A stretch of 64,000 nucleotides of DNA from AC-56 sp963702195 (GTDB taxonomy: Bacteria > Actinomycetota > Thermoleophilia > Solirubrobacterales > 70-9), in assembly GCA_963702195.1 (NCBI GenBank), contig OY969725.1, forward strand, positions 3,247,770 through 3,311,769. Direction: 5' to 3'. Below, piece after piece: positions 17,112 through 25,583 of this stretch. The notes beneath the pieces are model-generated. The model was not told the DNA's origin. It did no database searches and worked only from the letters and a program-made list of their open reading frames with translations. Every line of letters starts with the position of its first letter. The stretch's first letter is position 1. The position numbers and the translations under genes were made by a program.

Positions 17112-18098
17112 TCAGGCGCGCACCGGCCTGAGCGCGGGGAGCACGTGCTCCGCGTAGGTGTCGATCGCGCCGTGCGGATCGGCGCCGGAGACGTTCATCA
17201 GGGCGACGGTCGTGGCGCCCAGCTTCTCGACCTCCCGGATGCGGTCGGCGTGGACCTCGGCATCCGAGGAGATGATCAGCGCCTCCTTCAACTCCTCGTC
17301 GCTGACCTGCTCCTCGCCGCGCTCGTACATGGCCTTGGGCTCGTGCCAGTCGTCCGTATAGAACTCGTCCGGCTGGGCTCCCTTCCAAACGCGCGCCCCC
17401 TCGAGGGCCGAATCGTCGTCGGGTGCCCACGAGAACTGGGCCTGCAGGACGATCTCCCCCGGCTCCCTGCCGGCGTCGTCGCACGCCGACCGGTAGGCGT
17501 CGATCACCTCCGGCGCAGTCTCGGGGTCGGCCAGCGTCCACATCCCGTCCCCGTGGCGAGCTGCCACGCCGGCTGCCCGTGGACCGAACGCCGAGACGTA
17601 GACCGGCGCGCGCCGGGACGCGTTGGTGTGGAGGTATGCGGCGTCGGCGCTGAAGAACCGGCCCTCGCACGTCAGCCGCTCGCCGGCGAGCAGCGCGTTG
17701 ATGAGCTCGAGCGCCTCCTCCATCCGATCGACCTGGTCGGAGACGGAGGGCCAATCCGCCCCGAGCGGAGACTCGTTGAGGGATTCTCCGGAACCGAAGC
17801 CCAGGAAGGGGCGGCCCGGGAAGAGCCGCTCGAGGGTCGCCCAGGCCTGGGCGATCAGCGCCGGGTGATACCGCGGCCCGGGCGGGGTGACCGCCGTTCC
17901 GATCGCGACGTCTCGCGTTGCCTGCCCCACCGCGCCCAGCCAGATCCAGGCCTGGCCCGATTCTCCCGGCTCCCACCACGGCTGCAGATGGTCGCTGCAC
18001 CCGATGCCGTCGAAGCCCGCCCGCTCAGCCTCGGTCGCTTGGCGCAGCAGATCCTCGGGTCGAAATTGCTCATGGGCGGCACCGTAGAAGTAACGCAT
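17112..18098 (-). CDS. F420-dependent LLM-class oxidoreductase (glucose-6-phosphate dehydrogenase-like)
   Basis: The 328-residue TIM-barrel protein belongs to the luciferase-like group using coenzyme F420. It shows FDGIGCSDHLQPWWEPG, the barrel strand VAIGTAVTPPGPRYHPA, and LGFGSGESLNE, patterns shared with F420-dependent glucose-6-phosphate dehydrogenase and its relatives. The exact substrate is not assigned. It is transcribed toward the nucleotidyltransferase gene, 14 nt between stops. Presence of an F420 enzyme is consistent with an actinobacterial host. Confidence 0.87.
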   Translation of the reverse strand: MRYFYGAAHEQFRPEDLLRQATEAERAGFDGIGCSDHLQPWWEPGESGQAWIWLGAVGQATRDVAIGTAVTPPGPRYHPALIAQAWATLERLFPGRPFLGFGSGESLNESPLGADWPSVSDQVDRMEEALELINALLAGERLTCEGRFFSADAAYLHTNASRRAPVYVSAFGPRAAGVAARHGDGMWTLADPETAPEVIDAYRSACDDAGREPGEIVLQAQFSWAPDDDSALEGARVWKGAQPDEFYTDDWHEPKAMYERGEEQVSDEELKEALIISSDAEVHADRIREVEKLGATTVALMNVSGADPHGAIDTYAEHVLPALRPVRA

Positions 18099-18151
18099 GG
18101 TGCCCCGGCTACCCGTGAAGGGGTGGGCGTAACGCGCCTGCGCTGGACTCG

Positions 18152-18640
18152 CTACGGGCCGCTGGGCTCGCCGTTGCGGGCCTCGGCCCCGGGAGGGGAT
18201 GCGGCGGGGCCGCGATGGACGCGCATGATCATCAACGCCGTGGAACGTCGCTCCGACGGCGAGCGGGCGGCGAGCCGCGCGTCCGCCTCCGCCTGGAGCT
18301 CCTGCGCTCGCGCGACGAGCGTCTTCAGCAATCCGGCGACCTCCTCGTAGCCCTCGTCGTCGAGATCAAGCCACGTCGCGCTGATGTCGGTCGTCGCCCC
18401 GTAGAAGTGCTCGAGGGCGCCGCGGACGGGTGCGGTTCTGACCAGCTCGATGGACCCAGTCTCCTCCAGGATCTTCACGTGGTAGGCGACGTTTCCGAGC
18501 GGCTCGCCAAGCTCCTTGGCGAGCTCGCTTGGACTGGCCACCCGAGCGTTCAGGATGTCCAGCACGCGCATCCGCACGGGGTGACCAAGTGCCTTGATGA
18601 GGCGCTGGTCGACGGGTGCTTCCTTGCTCTCGAGCGTCAT
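18152..18640 (-). CDS. ArsR-like winged-helix transcriptional regulator
   Basis: The 162-residue protein has an N-terminal winged helix (ALGHPVRMRVLDILNARVAS, then PSELAKELGEPLGNVAYHVK) and a C-terminal region with GALEHFYGATTDISATWLDL. The second part probably senses a ligand. No metal-binding cysteines of classical ArsR proteins are present. The start at ATG 18640 was preferred to TTG 18664. A close paralogue is encoded at 23973-24677; the segment PVRGALEHFY is identical in both. Confidence 0.85.
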   Translation of the reverse strand: MTLESKEAPVDQRLIKALGHPVRMRVLDILNARVASPSELAKELGEPLGNVAYHVKILEETGSIELVRTAPVRGALEHFYGATTDISATWLDLDDEGYEEVAGLLKTLVARAQELQAEADARLAARSPSERRSTALMIMRVHRGPAASPPGAEARNGEPSGP

Positions 18641-18749
18641 CGGGGCTCCGGTGGTCCGTGTCAACCCTATCCCCTGGGATCAACGCCGGAAACTCGAGGC
18701 GGGCACGGGCTGGCGCGCCCTCTCGGGCTCGCGCAATCATTGCGGCGAC

Positions 18750-19181
18750 ATGTTCAGGGACATCCTCGTGGCGGTCGACGGCTCACAGACCGCCCAGCGC
18801 GCGCTGGAAGCGGCCGGTGAGCTCGCTCGGGCGCTGAATTCGCGGCTCACGATCATCGCCGTCGCGCCCGAGGTGCCTCCCTTCGCCTACCGGGCCGGCA
18901 TCGACACGGGGCTGCTCGAGGAGGAGGCTCGCAAGGAGACCGAGAAGCTCCTGCGCGAGGCCGTGGAATCGCTGCCCGAGGAGCTGCCTGTCACCACCGT
19001 CATGAAGCACGGCAACCCCGGCGAGCGGATCGTCGAGGAGATCCGCAGCGGCCGGCACGACCTGCTGGCGATGGGCTCACGCGGCCGCGGCCGTGTGGCC
19101 ACGAACCTCCTCGGCAGCGTCGGCGCCTACGTGCACTTCCACTCGCGGATCGCGATGCTCGTGATCCATCCGGAGGAGTAG
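18750..19181 (+). CDS. Universal stress protein (UspA family)
   Basis: The 143-residue single-domain protein begins MFRDILVAVDGSQTAQRALE and ends with the ATP-binding motif GSRGRGRVATNLLGSVGAYV, which fits G-x2-G-x9-G(S/T). It is an ATP-binding type Usp. Two-domain and fused Usp modules also occur nearby (C-terminus of the antiporter at 59735). The start was placed at the ATG giving the standard domain start; the frame upstream is not conserved-looking. Confidence 0.92.
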   Translation: MFRDILVAVDGSQTAQRALEAAGELARALNSRLTIIAVAPEVPPFAYRAGIDTGLLEEEARKETEKLLREAVESLPEELPVTTVMKHGNPGERIVEEIRSGRHDLLAMGSRGRGRVATNLLGSVGAYVHFHSRIAMLVIHPEE

Positions 19182-19198
19182 ACCGCGAGTTGGGCAGG

Positions 19199-19441
19199 TC
19201 ATCGCGATAGCGCCGCGCTGAGGCGCCGCGCGTGCTCGACGAAGCAGACGCGCCAGGCGCGGATCCTCCCGGCGCCAGAGCGCCATCCCCATGCCCGGGT
19301 CACGTGCGAGCGACCGGTGAGCGGGTCCGCGTAGAGCTCGGCGTAATGCGCGCGCACGCGCTCGAGCGAGTCCTCGATCCGACGCTTTTCGACCGGCCGG
19401 TCGAGCGCGTAGGCCAGAAAGGTGTCGTCGATGTAACTCAT
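19199..19441 (-). CDS. Hypothetical 80-residue protein
   Basis: The frame encodes MSYIDDTFLAYALDRPVEKR followed by an amphipathic helix (RIEDSLERVRAHYAELYADP) and an Arg/Trp-rich tail. Composition and the ordered helix suggest a real gene rather than a shadow, but I recognise no family. TAGGGT lies 13 nt before the ATG. It is convergent with the universal stress protein gene. Confidence 0.5.
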   Translation of the reverse strand: MSYIDDTFLAYALDRPVEKRRIEDSLERVRAHYAELYADPLTGRSHVTRAWGWRSGAGRIRAWRVCFVEHARRLSAALSR

Positions 19442-19489
19442 CCGGCGCGGGCCAACCCTAGTGGGGCGTCTCCGTCCCCGGCCGGGCGG

Positions 19490-19888
19490 CTACTCGACGC
19501 CGGCGGGGTTCGCTTCCTCGTCGGCGAACGCCTTGTAGCGGAGGAGCCTCCCGGACCGGAAGGTCAGGAGCCACTCCAACGGCTGCTGAACCTCGATGTC
19601 GCTCCCGCGGGCCCGCGTGTGGATGACGCCGGTCACGAGCACGCGCTCGTCGTCCAGCGCCCTGACATCGTCGACCTCGAGCCGCCAGACCTCGAAGCGG
19701 TCCTCGACCTCCGTGACCCGCTCCCTGATGCCGGCATGACCGTGGTACGGGGCGGTTCGCGTCGACGAGAGCGCGCTGTGGAGCTCGACGTCGCGATCCA
19801 CCAGCTCGGGGTCGATCGTGCGATCACCAGAGTTCCAGCGCTCGAACAACCGCTTCGCCAACCGTACGTTGTCGCCGTCCGTGGACAT
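19490..19888 (-). CDS. SnoaL/NTF2-like protein
   Basis: The 132-residue protein has the cone-shaped alpha+beta pattern of SnoaL-like proteins: LAKRLFERWNSGD at the N-terminus, VDRDVELHSALSS, a GHAGIRE helix, and RVLVTGVIHTRARGSDIEV strands with a final WLLTFRSGRLLRYKAFADEE. The family includes small isomerases, cyclases and non-enzymatic ligand binders; no function can be assigned. GGGAGGGGG directly precedes the ATG. A perfect palindrome (19905-19926) lies 16 nt upstream. Confidence 0.8.
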   Translation of the reverse strand: MSTDGDNVRLAKRLFERWNSGDRTIDPELVDRDVELHSALSSTRTAPYHGHAGIRERVTEVEDRFEVWRLEVDDVRALDDERVLVTGVIHTRARGSDIEVQQPLEWLLTFRSGRLLRYKAFADEEANPAGVE

Positions 19889-19904
19889 CCCCCTCCCGGT
19901 AAGG

Positions 19905-19926
19905 GTATTGGCCAGCTGGCCAATAC
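19905..19926. promoter_or_regulatory. Perfect 22-bp palindrome, probable operator
   Basis: The half-site GTATTGGCCAG is followed immediately by its exact reverse complement. It lies between the NTF2-like gene (start 19888, minus strand) and the start of the broken DUF2867 gene (19989, plus strand), where it overlaps promoter space for both. A dimeric regulator such as a TetR, MarR or ArsR protein would bind such a site; which one is unknown. Confidence 0.6.
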
Positions 19927-19988
19927 TCGGTGACGGCGCGCACGGAACGCCGGCGCTCCTCGGCCTACGGTACGGCTGGAGGGCACAG

Positions 19989-20362
19989 ATGAGACTCGCC
20001 GACAGCGCCCAGACCTCCCGGCCGTGGCGAATTCACGAGATCACCCGGGACTTCCGGCCGCGTCCCGCCCGGAGTTCGAGGCTCTCCCGTTCAGCCCCCT
20101 GTACGCGACCGAGGATGAGATTGCCGCGGAGCTCGCCAACCGGACCGTCCACGGCGTCATGCACATCGGGTGGGTCGACGACGGCACCGGTGGCTGCCGG
20201 GGGCAGATGGCCGTCTACGTGAAGCCCAACGGCCTCCTCGGAGAGGCCTACCTCGCCGCCATCAAGCCGTTCCGCCACCTGATCGTCTACCCGGCGATGC
20301 TCCGCGACATCGGGCGCAGGTGGGACGCGGTCCATCGGGAGGCGGCACCGGCGCACGCCTAG
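19989..20362 (+). pseudogene. DUF2867 gene with an internal out-of-frame deletion
   Basis: The ATG at 19989 opens a frame reading MRLADSAQTSRPWRIHEITRDF, which matches the usual N-terminus of full-length (about 200-residue) DUF2867 proteins. From about 20060 the homology continues in another frame as RPEFEALPFSPLYATEDEI, through TVHGVMHIGWVDDG, to FRHLIVYPAMLRDIGRRWD at the normal C-terminus. About 70 residues between these blocks are missing. A GTG at 20024 could still express a 112-residue C-terminal piece. The family comparison is from memory of the domain. Confidence 0.7.
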
Positions 20363-20394
20363 TGCACCACGGAGCAGGGCCTGGGCACGCCCTG

Positions 20395-20751
20395 CTACTG
20401 CTGTCCGGGCGGGCTCGGGAACCCTCCTGAGGGGGCACCCTGCGGTGCGTACTGCTGGCAGGCCGCGAAGGCCTTCTGCATCTTCTCCGCATTCGCTCCA
20501 CCGGGGGGCCCTCCGCTCGGCGGTTGACCGGTGGGGGGTTGACCGTTGGCAGGATTGCCTGTTGGGCCCCCGCCGCTCGGGACCGTGACGCCCTGCTGCT
20601 TGAGGCAGTCCTGGAATTGTTGTGCACTGGCGCTCGCGCTGGCCGTACTCGCGGAGCCTCCACCGCCGCCGCAGCCGGCGATCGAGAGCGCTAGGACTGC
20701 CGCTGCGACCGGGGCGGCGAGCGCCGCTCTTCTCTTGCGCACGCCGATCAT
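20395..20751 (-). CDS. Small Pro/Gly-rich lipoprotein
   Basis: The 118-residue protein has a basic start (MIGVRKRRAAL), a hydrophobic segment and lipobox LSIAGC, then low-complexity GGGGGS and a repeat-like GQPPTGQPPSGGPPGG linker. Two cysteines outside the lipobox (QDCLKQQG and FAACQQY) could form a disulfide. The ATG overlaps the ABC ATPase stop by 4 nt, so it belongs to the exporter operon. Its role may be a periplasmic accessory factor; this is inference from position. Confidence 0.7.
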   Translation of the reverse strand: MIGVRKRRAALAAPVAAAVLALSIAGCGGGGGSASTASASASAQQFQDCLKQQGVTVPSGGGPTGNPANGQPPTGQPPSGGPPGGANAEKMQKAFAACQQYAPQGAPSGGFPSPPGQQ

Positions 20752-21512
20752 CGCGTCGCCCCCGCGCGGGCCTCGGGGAGCTCCTCGGTCCGAGGGGCCG
20801 TCTGCGAGGCGATCCGCCCGTCGGCCATCGTCAGCACCCGCGGCGCGGTCTGTGCGATCGCCTGGTCGTGGGTGATCAAGACGACCGTGACCCCCGTTTC
20901 CTGCCAGAGCCTGTAGAGAAGGGCCAGGATCTCCTCGCCGGTCCTCGAGTCGAGGTTGCCCGTCGGCTCATCCGCGAGGAGCACCTCCGGCTCGTTCGCC
21001 AGTGCACGCGCGATGGCGACCCGCTGCTGCTCGCCACCCGAAAGCTGCGATGGCAGGTGATCGGCGCGAGGGCTGAGCCCGACCCGCTCCAGGAGCTCAC
21101 GAGCGCGTCGCTGGCGCTCGGACGCGGTCGGCTTCATCGGCGCCATCGCAAGCTCGACGTTCTCGAGCGCCGACAGCGTCGGCACCAGGTTGAACTGCTG
21201 GAAGATGAAGCCCAGCGTTCTGAGCCGAAGCTCGGCGAGCTGGCGATCGCCCGAGCTTCCGAGGTCTCGGCTCTCGAAGCTGATCGTCCCCGCGCTCGGG
21301 CGATCGAGGGCGCCCAGGAGCTGAAGCAGCGTCGACTTGCCCGACCCCGAGGGGCCGACGATGACGATGAACTCGCCCTCGGCGATCTCGAGGTCGATTC
21401 CATCGACCGCTCGCACCATGGTGTCGGTGGCGCCGTAGGTCTTCACGACCCCGCGCAGCTCGTAGAGCAGCTTGGGGCGACCGTCGCGGGTGTTGATGTC
21501 ACTTACCTTCAT
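20748..21512 (-). CDS. ABC transporter ATP-binding protein, MacB/LolD type
   Basis: The 254-residue ATPase has Walker A GPSGSGKST, signature LSGGEQQRVAIARAL, Walker B VLLADEPTGNLDS and the H-loop LITHD. The sequence ADEPTGNLD is the hallmark of the MacB/LolD/FtsE group. It works with the FtsX-type permease encoded 32 nt upstream. The ATG was set at 21512, since the longer frame further up is an overlap with the permease gene. Confidence 0.94.
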   Translation of the reverse strand: MKVSDINTRDGRPKLLYELRGVVKTYGATDTMVRAVDGIDLEIAEGEFIVIVGPSGSGKSTLLQLLGALDRPSAGTISFESRDLGSSGDRQLAELRLRTLGFIFQQFNLVPTLSALENVELAMAPMKPTASERQRRARELLERVGLSPRADHLPSQLSGGEQQRVAIARALANEPEVLLADEPTGNLDSRTGEEILALLYRLWQETGVTVVLITHDQAIAQTAPRVLTMADGRIASQTAPRTEELPEARAGATR

Positions 21513-21544
21513 CTGGGTGTCTTCCTCTCGTTGTGGTGGTGCGC

Positions 21545-23017
21545 TCACTCGACGCTCCGCAGTGCCTCGGCCGGCCGCAGCCGCGCCGCTCTCGCCCCGC
21601 CGACGGCGCCGGCGATCAGTCCACCCAGCACCGCGAGGGCGATAGCGAGCACGAGTACGCCGGCGTCGATCGGGGCATTGAGGGCGATCGAGCTCGCGCC
21701 GGAGGCCACCTCGCCCTGGCCGAAGGGACCGCCTCCGGGTGGTCCGAGGCCGCTCGCCTGCGAGGCGACCGTCGCCTTCAGGCTGATGCCGAGCGAGTCG
21801 ATGACGAGCGCTCCGCCGATCCCGATCGCTGCGCCGATCACCCCGCCGACGAGGCCCTGGGCGACCGATTCGCCGCTGATCTGCCGGATGACGAGCCACT
21901 GGCGCCACCCGACGGCCTTCAGCGTTCCGATCTCGCGGGTGCGCTTGTTGACCGACGAGAGCGTCAGCAGGCTCGCGATCAGGAAAGCGGCGGCGAGGGC
22001 GACGATCGCGAGCGCCGTGCCGAGGCTCGAGGAGAGGTTCTTCGCGTCGACCAGCGACCCGGAGACCCGGCTGGCGAGGTCCTTCGCGGTGGTGACCTGC
22101 GAGCCGTTGAAGGTCTGCTTGATCTCGGCTGCGACTGAGCTCACCTCATCGGAGCTCGTGGCCCGGACCTGGAGGGTGTTGATCCGCCCCTGGTGGTCGG
22201 AGAGCTTTTGCAGCAGCGCCAGCGGCACGTAGACGTCCGACGAGGAGCCGCCCAGCGGGGCCGATGAGATGCCTACGACCTTGAGCTGATCGTCGCCGAC
22301 CTTGACCTGGTCGCCGACCTTGAGGTTCTCCTGGTCGGCGTAGGTCTGCGAGAGCACGGCCTCCTTGGACTTCTCGCCGCCGAGATAGTCGCCCTTGGTG
22401 ATCTGAGAGGGCGTGATCAGGCCGATGCCGGAGTCCTTGGTATCGATCCCCGAGACCGAGATCGGCTGGAAGTTGACGTTGCCGCCCTGCGCCGCGCCGG
22501 GCGGCCCGCCGGCGATCACGGGACCCTGCTTCTGCGTCGTGTTCTTTGGGACGGTTCCCGTGAGGTGGACCATGTTCAGGGTCAGTCCTCCCGAGCTGCC
22601 CTGGACCCCGTCGATGCCGTCGATCTTCTTCGCCTCGCTCGCCGGGAAGCTGAGGTCGGTGGTCATGAAGTTGGTGGTGTTGAAGTGCTGGCCGGGCTTT
22701 CCGAGCTTGTTGAGGTCGAACTTGCCGCCGCCGTTCTCGCGCTGGAGCTCTTTCTGCTCCTTCTTCGAGAGCCCCTGGCCGGGAGCGAAGCTCTGATCGG
22801 AGCCGGAGCCGCTCACGACGATCGGCCGGCTGACGCTCATGTCTGTGCCGACGCCGGTCAGCGGTTCGAGCACCTTCGACTGCGCCTGGTCGAGTCCCGA
22901 GGACAGCGCGCTGACCGTGACCACGAGGCCGACGCCGACGCCGAGGCCGAGCGCGGTGAAGATCGTTCGGCCGCGCCGGCGGCGAAGCTCGGACCAGATG
23001 TAGCGGAGGTAGAACAT
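21545..23017 (-). CDS. ABC transporter permease, MacB/FtsX type
   Basis: The 490-residue protein has an N-terminal membrane span (GRTIFTALGLGVGVGLVVTV), a large periplasmic domain (about 45-320) and three C-terminal spans with the FtsX pattern LSSVNKRTREIGTLKAVGWR before the QISGESVAQGLVGG span. Such proteins usually drive mechanotransmission or export of lipids, peptides or drugs without a transport path through the membrane. It heads a three-gene operon with the ATPase and a lipoprotein. Substrate unknown. Confidence 0.92.
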   Translation of the reverse strand: MFYLRYIWSELRRRRGRTIFTALGLGVGVGLVVTVSALSSGLDQAQSKVLEPLTGVGTDMSVSRPIVVSGSGSDQSFAPGQGLSKKEQKELQRENGGGKFDLNKLGKPGQHFNTTNFMTTDLSFPASEAKKIDGIDGVQGSSGGLTLNMVHLTGTVPKNTTQKQGPVIAGGPPGAAQGGNVNFQPISVSGIDTKDSGIGLITPSQITKGDYLGGEKSKEAVLSQTYADQENLKVGDQVKVGDDQLKVVGISSAPLGGSSSDVYVPLALLQKLSDHQGRINTLQVRATSSDEVSSVAAEIKQTFNGSQVTTAKDLASRVSGSLVDAKNLSSSLGTALAIVALAAAFLIASLLTLSSVNKRTREIGTLKAVGWRQWLVIRQISGESVAQGLVGGVIGAAIGIGGALVIDSLGISLKATVASQASGLGPPGGGPFGQGEVASGASSIALNAPIDAGVLVLAIALAVLGGLIAGAVGGARAARLRPAEALRSVE

Positions 23018-23236
23018 GCGGGCGGTGCCTTTCGTCGTAGTTGTTGGTGCCCGGCGGCCGATCGGGGGGACGGGTCGGGCGGACCCCGTGTTTCAACCGC
23101 CGGGCTGCCGCATCGTGCAGCCCGCCTGCGAGAGTTACGCGGGAATCAGCTCAGAGAAGGCTGAGAATCGTGGGCGCGCGCGGGCGGCACGTCGACGCTT
23201 GAGAAGCCCCCGCCAGTTCTGATTGCCTGCCCACCT

Positions 23237-23659
23237 TCAGTGGTTGATCGTCACGCTGTCATCGCGCAGATGGAGCGTCCCCGTGACCACATTCGTGCTC
23301 GTGAATTCGAGGTCTCCGCGTCTCTGAGCCCAGACGATGACGCGGCATCCCAGTGGTGCGTCTGTGATCTTCAGCGCTCCTGCTCCTTGCACGGGGACGA
23401 ATCGGTTCGCGGCGCTGCTCCCGTCCGCAGGATCAGGAACCAGCCATTTTCGGGCCATCGGTCGCCCCCACCGCCCGCGTAGACGGTCGTCTCTTGATCG
23501 GGCCGCGTGCGAACGGCAACTCTTCTTTGTCGCATTGGTGATCGGGACGGTGCTCCGCAGCGACGCCGTCTCCTCCGGGCCTCCGCCCCCGCATGAAGCA
23601 AGCCCGGTGACCAGCGATGCCGCCGCCAACGCCCCTATTCCGTTGCGTCGCGGCCCCAT
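23237..23659 (-). CDS. Putative lipoprotein of unknown function
   Basis: The 140-residue frame begins MGPRRNGIGALAAASLVTGL followed by ASCGGGG, a lipoprotein signal with lipobox LASC. The C-terminal half reads as a compact beta domain (NRFVPVQGAGALKITDAPLG, then CRVIVWAQRRGDLEF). The middle (residues 45-70) is Arg-rich and may be mis-framed. It is a plausible exported orphan; no family recognised. Confidence 0.5.
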   Translation of the reverse strand: MGPRRNGIGALAAASLVTGLASCGGGGPEETASLRSTVPITNATKKSCRSHAARSRDDRLRGRWGRPMARKWLVPDPADGSSAANRFVPVQGAGALKITDAPLGCRVIVWAQRRGDLEFTSTNVVTGTLHLRDDSVTINH

Positions 23660-23698
23660 CGCTCGTCGCGCCCCCCCGCGGGGTCGCGCAGCTGTGGC

Positions 23699-23857
23699 CT
23701 ACCTCGCGAGACGGTCGATCGTCTTCCGATACTCGGAGACGATTTTCTCGTAGCGTCGGCGGTGCGCCCCCGCGCGGCCGCTGAGGCCGGTTCGCAGCTT
23801 GCTCGCCGATCCGCGCAGCAGCTCCCGCCGGTTGGAGGTTTGCTTCACGCCGTCCAT
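23699..23857 (-). CDS. Possible 52-residue basic small protein
   Basis: The frame MDGVKQTSNRRELLRGSASK continues into a helical, strongly basic tail ending RRRYEKIVSEYRKTIDRLAR. The amphipathic C-terminal helix and stop placement are gene-like. No family is recognised and no clear ribosome site is seen. It lies between the putative lipoprotein gene and the divergent regulator gene. Confidence 0.35.
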   Translation of the reverse strand: MDGVKQTSNRRELLRGSASKLRTGLSGRAGAHRRRYEKIVSEYRKTIDRLAR

Positions 23858-23972
23858 CGTAGTCGTGTAGGTGGGTGTACGGGACTTTCGCCTCGATGCA
23901 AGGGATTGCGCTGCCGAGGGAACGACTAGGGTGCGCTTCCACCGGGCGCGAAGGAAACTGCGCTGGACAACC

Positions 23973-24677
23973 GTGACTGAAGACGTCAAGAGGGAATCCA
24001 AGGCGAAGGCGGAGCCGGACATCCGCCTCATGCGAACGCTCGCCCATCCGTTGCGCCACCGCATCCTGCAGGCGCTCAACCTGAGGGTGGCGAGCCCGAG
24101 CGAGCTTGCTCAGGAGCTCGAGCTGCCGCTCCCGAACGTCGCCTACCACGTCAAGGTGCTGGCGCAGACCGACGCCATCGAGCTGGTCAGGACGGAGCCG
24201 GTCCGTGGAGCGCTCGAGCACTTCTACCGGGCGACTATGCGGCCGTGGTGGACGGATGAGGTATGGGCTGAGCTGCCGATATCCACGCGGCGCGCCATCT
24301 CCGGCGAGATTCTGGGCGACATATGGACGGACATCAACGCCGCAGCCGAGGCCCACGAGCTCGACCACCCGACGACCCAGATCACCCGCACCTGGCTCGA
24401 ACTGGACGACGAGGCCTACGACAAGCTCACCGAGAAGGTGAACGACTTCGTCGAGTACGCGCTCGAGCTCCACGCGGAGGCGGCGCCCCGTTTGGCGGCG
24501 ACAGCCGAGGGCGAGCGGGCGGGGCACCGGACCGCACTGATGCTCTTGCACTTTCACCGTGCCCCAACAGACGGCCCGGGCGCCCTTCACGGAGGGCGGG
24601 TTGAGGCGACCCGCGACCCGGGCGCCTCCGATGATGATGATGATGGGGTCGTTCCGGGTGCTCAAGAAACAGCATAA
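23973..24677 (+). CDS. ArsR-like winged-helix regulator, paralogue of the gene at 18152
   Basis: The 234-residue protein has the winged helix TLAHPLRHRILQALNLRVAS then PSELAQELELPLPNVAYHVK (about 14-55), followed by IELVRTEPVRGALEHFYRAT and a helical C-terminal domain. A 70-residue stretch is nearly the same as in the regulator at 18152-18640. The C-terminus ends with an acidic tail (ASDDDDDGVVPG). The GTG at 23973 was chosen because it gives the expected start a few residues before the first helix; ATG at codon 20 is an alternative. Confidence 0.85.
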   Translation: MTEDVKRESKAKAEPDIRLMRTLAHPLRHRILQALNLRVASPSELAQELELPLPNVAYHVKVLAQTDAIELVRTEPVRGALEHFYRATMRPWWTDEVWAELPISTRRAISGEILGDIWTDINAAAEAHELDHPTTQITRTWLELDDEAYDKLTEKVNDFVEYALELHAEAAPRLAATAEGERAGHRTALMLLHFHRAPTDGPGALHGGRVEATRDPGASDDDDDGVVPGAQETA

Positions 24678-24762
24678 GTACTAGGCATCTCTAGGTCGCC
24701 GGACCGCGGCTTTCCCAGCCCTTGCGGGTTTTCCCAGCGCATCTGATGGTCGAGGTCACAAA

Positions 24763-24778
24763 CCGCTTGAACAAGCGG
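24763..24778. repeat. Short inverted repeat, candidate operator
   Basis: CCGCTTG and CAAGCGG flank a 2-nt AA centre. It lies between the end of the ArsR-like regulator gene and the TTG start of the HNH-repeat protein gene. It could be a binding site for the regulator or a small hairpin; there is no U-tract. Nothing else is recognised in 24678-24822. Confidence 0.35.
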
Positions 24779-24822
24779 CAGTCGACACCTAGAAGTTCCC
24801 GAGGTGGGGTCGCTGGCGTGGC

Positions 24823-25368
24823 TTGGACGACGCCGCGGAGACCTCTGCCTCGGTCCCCGAGCGGGTGACGGTCGCCCGCCACGCGGTCGAACGCTTCCTG
24901 GCTGACACCGGCGGTCCCGTGTCCAAGCGTCGCGACGAGGCCTGGCGAGCTGCCCGCGAAGACCGGCCCACCATTCCCTCGGGAACCTTCGTCTCGAACA
25001 CCTTCGGAAGCTGGGCGAAGGCCATGGACGCGCTGGGACTGAAGGTCACCCCGGACCATCTCGGCTTTCGCCTTCGCACCGTGGGGAGCGCGCCCGGCGG
25101 CTCACAGGTGATCACCGACCTTCGCCGCTGTGGAGCCGAGCTCGGCAAGTCAAGGCTTCTGTTCCGGGAGTACCGCGAGTGGGCCCGCAACCAGGAGCGC
25201 TCCGGGCGGGCGGCCAACACGCTGTTGATTAGCCCCAACAGCTTCCTCTCGCGGTTCGGATCCTTCACCGCGGCGCTTCGCTTGGCTGGTCTGGACTCGG
25301 CGCTCAACGGACCGCGCACTTGCTCCACCGAGAACACGCGCGAGCGGCGTCGCGTGCCCTGGGCGTAA
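24823..25368 (+). CDS. HNH-associated-repeat protein without a nuclease domain
   Basis: The 181-residue protein consists of two tandem units that each end in the pattern FGS(W/F)xxAxxxxGL: SNTFGSWAKAMDALGLK (about 58-75) and SRFGSFTAALRLAGLDS (about 145-161). This is the homing-endonuclease-associated repeat (HNH_repeat, Pfam PF18780 as I recall). No HNH catalytic residues are present. Such repeats usually bind DNA. The TTG start is the first possible in the frame. Its 3' end overlaps an alternative start of the next gene. Confidence 0.65.
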   Translation: MDDAAETSASVPERVTVARHAVERFLADTGGPVSKRRDEAWRAAREDRPTIPSGTFVSNTFGSWAKAMDALGLKVTPDHLGFRLRTVGSAPGGSQVITDLRRCGAELGKSRLLFREYREWARNQERSGRAANTLLISPNSFLSRFGSFTAALRLAGLDSALNGPRTCSTENTRERRRVPWA

Positions 25369-25583
25369 ATCGGATTACCGTCGCTCGCTATCAGGGCTGG
25401 CGCGATCGCGAGCTGGGAGTCGGCGCAGCGGCCCCGTGCGCCGAGACGATCGCCGACCGCTTCCGGAGGCTGGAGGAAGGCACTGTCGGCCGCCGGCTTG
25501 GCGCCGCCGGACGAGGCCGCCTGCGGGCGGTCGGGGCAGCGCGAAGCACTCCGGCGCTGTCCGATGGTCCTCGGGTCTTGCTA

